DNA of 24,241 bases, taken from the NCBI GenBank assembly GCA_023459655.1, contig JAEWTE010000043.1, positions 1 to 24,241 of the forward strand, written 5' to 3'. The notes beneath the pieces are model-generated. The model made no database searches and had not been told where the DNA came from. It saw only the letters and a program-made list of their open reading frames with translations. The position numbers were made by a program, and so were the translations under genes. Origin of the DNA: Candidatus Parcubacteria bacterium. GTDB lineage: Bacteria; Patescibacteriota; Patescibacteriia; Patescibacteriales; Patescibacteriaceae. Below are positions 21,957 through 24,241 of this stretch, one piece after another. Each line of letters begins with the position of its first letter. The stretch's first letter is position 1.

Positions 21957-24241
21957 TTAACCTCTTGTTCCGCCTCTTTGATAAAGCAAATCTTGACGAT
22001 TATTCTCTTTAAAATCAACTAGTTGCTGCTTTAACCACTCTTGACCAGCCTTGGTTATTTTAACTTGGTTGCCATTAATTTCCCAACGCGCTGGTCGAGA
22101 ATTACCAAAAGTAAAATTAAGAGTTCGTTGCCAAGAATATAGATCATCATTAAAATAAGCTTGAAGACTAGAGCTCATTTGATATTCAAAACGAGATACA
22201 ATACTTTCCCAATCATTATCTATATCTTCAGCAACAAAATTACCATCATTATCCTGCTTCAATTTTGGTCCAGCTATTACATCTTGATCTTGACTGAAAT
22301 AACCCGAAACCGAACCTGAGCCAACCCCACTTTCTTCTCGATTTTTATAGCCTTGCTTATTAAAATCTGACCACATTCTTACAACCGATTGTCCATGAAC
22401 ATAATAATTAAAAGCCCTATCTCCATTAGTATCTATCCAGGCTCCATGAATATAGTCAATTGGAGTTTCGTTTTTTTGTTTTCGAGCATGTTTTATTCGA
22501 TGACCCAAATTAACATCAGCGCCGGCTCCAATATTATTTTCAGGGTCAACTCCACCAATAGCTGCTAACATTGAAGCTTTAATCATCGAATTAGCTCCAG
22601 AGGTTGGAATATGCCGAGACTGATTAGCGCTAGGATAACGACAAACAACATCTAAAAATTGCATAAAGCGAACTGACAAGTGAAAGCCCGGATAATTTTG
22701 CCAACGTTTAGTATCCCATTCAATTCTACCCAAAAAAGCATCTTTGCTTTCTTTACTCTCAGCAGTTTCCAGCATTTTTGTTAAATAGTCATCAGACATG
22801 CCCTGACAATCAGCATCATTAGAAAGCAAAACAACATCATTTTGAATTCTAGAATAATTTAACGATCTTAAAGCTACATCATGAACATCTTTTATAAACT
22901 GACCATGGATACTATTGCCTCTCTCTTGAATCATGACTTCTCTTAAATATCTCCTTTGAAAAGCGGCAATTTGTAATTGCGGGAAATCCCCTTTAATCTT
23001 ATTGATCTCTTCAATAGTTCTTTTTATCTTAATCATTTTATCAGGATCTTTTTCATCCTCATCAAACCAATTAACATTTAAAACAAAAACAGTTTTATTA
23101 AGCACCTCGGTCTTTTGTTTAGAGTACAGCTTAAGGGTTGTGTAAATATTCTCCGATTCATAAGCTGCACCAACTGCCATACAAACCATTAACTTAGTGT
23201 TGGCTGGTAATTTGCTTAATGTTTTATCAACACTAACAATAGTATCTATTTCAGCCAAATGTTCCGGCTCTCTAGTCGCTTTCTGCTCGAATAACCAATC
23301 TAGCTCTTGTTTCTGATTTAATTTAGCTTGCGGATTATCTTTTAATCTAGGAGAAAAATATTTTTCATAACTAGATTTTTCTTCTTCAGAAAGGTCTCGA
23401 TCATGATAGCCATTATACCCAATAAATTTATCTATCATGGCTGGCTCCAAGGGCTGACGTCCCATTATTGGAATAATCGGCGGAACTTCCCAAGCAGTAA
23501 CAGCAGGAATATCAATATTATGAACTAATTCATTAATAATTGTTGAGCCATCAGGCATACCTTGGCCAACCTGAGTAGCCAAAATTCTAACAGCTTCAAC
23601 GCCATTTTGATCATAACCCATAGTTTGGGCAGCTTCCATAAATTGGCCAGTAAATTTGGTTACCCCATCAGCATGGCTAAACAGGCTAGCCGCCAAACTC
23701 TCTTTAGGAATAACCGCTATTCCATCAAGACCAATTGGTATTTCAATGACCTGATTTTGTGTTCCCTTAGATAAAGACAGCATCAGCTTGAGTCCACCAT
23801 CTTTAATTAATTGCTGGGCATCAGTCGATAGTGTTTGCCCGCCAAAAGAGTGATAAGAACCATCGGGAGTCATCTTCTGCATATTCAATAAGATATTACC
23901 ATCTTGATCCAGACCACTACCATATTGACCACCCCAAAAAACCCGTAATTCATTTTTATCAAAGATTTTAGTGTCGTTGTCATACCACAATCGCCGAGCA
24001 ATATCAACAAACTCTTTCCTGTATTGTTCAATTATTTCTCGAGCCCCCATAGCTCCAGCTACCTGATTTTGCTGAGATAACCAACCAATCCCTTGTTTAG
24101 CTAGTTCAGCTTGTGACTCCGCCGATAATTGACCATCGGCTGACAATTCTAAATCACCAATTATCTTTTTACCACCGCTAAAAATACTGTATTCACCATC
24201 ATCCTCTAGGTGTATCTCTGCGCCAGCTGGCATTTTAAATT
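21957..24241 (-). CDS. Glycosyltransferase-like (GT-A) protein, 5' end probably outside the window
   Basis: 758 residues from an internal ATG (24233-24231), but the frame stays open to the right edge (…Phe-Lys-Met), so the true start is probably beyond the window. Residues ~345-620 look like a GT-A, family-2-type transferase: LMVCMAVGAAYESENIYTTLK (about 348-368), a DxD-type NDAD at 472-475, TSGANSMIKASMLAAIGGVD (544-563) and GAGADVNLGHRI (569-580), matching the acceptor-side ED region. Residues 1-340 are soluble and of no family I recognise, with NELVHNIDIPAVTAWEVPP as the most distinctive part. The C-terminal ~100 residues include SWQRTLNFTFGN and a charged helix. No membrane helix is visible, so it is probably cytoplasmic. 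A terminator follows directly. Confidence 0.82.
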   Translation of the reverse strand, partial: FKMPAGAEIHLEDDGEYSIFSGGKKIIGDLELSADGQLSAESQAELAKQGIGWLSQQNQVAGAMGAREIIEQYRKEFVDIARRLWYDNDTKIFDKNELRVFWGGQYGSGLDQDGNILLNMQKMTPDGSYHSFGGQTLSTDAQQLIKDGGLKLMLSLSKGTQNQVIEIPIGLDGIAVIPKESLAASLFSHADGVTKFTGQFMEAAQTMGYDQNGVEAVRILATQVGQGMPDGSTIINELVHNIDIPAVTAWEVPPIIPIMGRQPLEPAMIDKFIGYNGYHDRDLSEEEKSSYEKYFSPRLKDNPQAKLNQKQELDWLFEQKATREPEHLAEIDTIVSVDKTLSKLPANTKLMVCMAVGAAYESENIYTTLKLYSKQKTEVLNKTVFVLNVNWFDEDEKDPDKMIKIKRTIEEINKIKGDFPQLQIAAFQRRYLREVMIQERGNSIHGQFIKDVHDVALRSLNYSRIQNDVVLLSNDADCQGMSDDYLTKMLETAESKESKDAFLGRIEWDTKRWQNYPGFHLSVRFMQFLDVVCRYPSANQSRHIPTSGANSMIKASMLAAIGGVDPENNIGAGADVNLGHRIKHARKQKNETPIDYIHGAWIDTNGDRAFNYYVHGQSVVRMWSDFNKQGYKNREESGVGSGSVSGYFSQDQDVIAGPKLKQDNDGNFVAEDIDNDWESIVSRFEYQMSSSLQAYFNDDLYSWQRTLNFTFGNSRPARWEINGNQVKITKAGQEWLKQQLVDFKENNRQDLLYQRGGTRG

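Noticed and set aside
1..24241. CRISPR arrays, insertion sequences, prophage or plasmid origin
   Set aside because: No spaced direct repeats, transposase, integrase or replication genes were seen.

Overview
The window looks like chromosome from a member of the Candidate Phyla Radiation (Patescibacteria, probably the Parcubacteria side); this is an inference. The evidence is AT-rich DNA, tightly packed housekeeping genes with 1-4 nt overlaps, almost no Shine-Dalgarno sequences, an L32 with a Lys/Ala tail, and several families common in these bacteria (VanW/YoaR-like surface protein, O-antigen-ligase-like protein, TraR/DksA-type zinc protein, CvpA, FtsK). TGA is used as a stop by several clear genes (nusB, ruvB, the DnaQ-like exonuclease, hsp20), so this is not a recoded (code 25) lineage. 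I cannot place it more finely.

Layout: 1-575 is the 5' part of an unknown gene on the minus strand. 650-1768 is a plus-strand unit of rplS, tRNA-Leu(GAG), tRNA-Val(TAC) and tsaE with gaps of 6-7 nt. 1790-2688 carries a TraR/DksA-like gene and lspA. lspA runs tail to tail into a minus-strand unit rpmF-nusB-rnc, overlapping rnc by 23 nt. 4195-12408 is one long minus-strand gene train: tatD, rmuC, a nucleotidyltransferase/O-antigen-ligase fusion, a Cys-repeat exported protein, a DnaQ-like exonuclease, ruvB and queA. 12503-12866 is an isolated small gene with its own promoter, a 5' hairpin, the only strong Shine-Dalgarno of the window and a bidirectional terminator. 12872-15420 is metG-cvpA-tsaC (minus). 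rlmN (minus) and ftsK (plus) are divergent, with overlapping predicted -35 boxes. 16603-21673 is ftsK-hsp20-small ORF-vanW, ending in a 16-bp bidirectional terminator.

The most interesting item is 21671-21893, where no protein gene is visible. On the minus strand it has a near-perfect promoter (TTGACA-17-TATGAT with an extended -10), followed by about 190 nt that fold into a long rod and end at a strong terminator. I read it as a standalone structured RNA, possibly the 6S RNA of this lineage or an unknown class; it lacks SRP and tmRNA hallmarks. 21957 to the right edge is a large glycosyltransferase-like gene on the minus strand whose reading frame runs off the window.

Functionally the window combines translation (L19, L32, two tRNAs, MetG, RlmN, QueA and the t6A enzymes TsaC and TsaE), RNA processing and transcription (RNase III, NusB, TraR/DksA-like), DNA processing (RuvB, RmuC, TatD, exonuclease, FtsK) and cell-surface work (LspA, O-antigen-ligase-like fusion, VanW protein, CvpA, glycosyltransferase).
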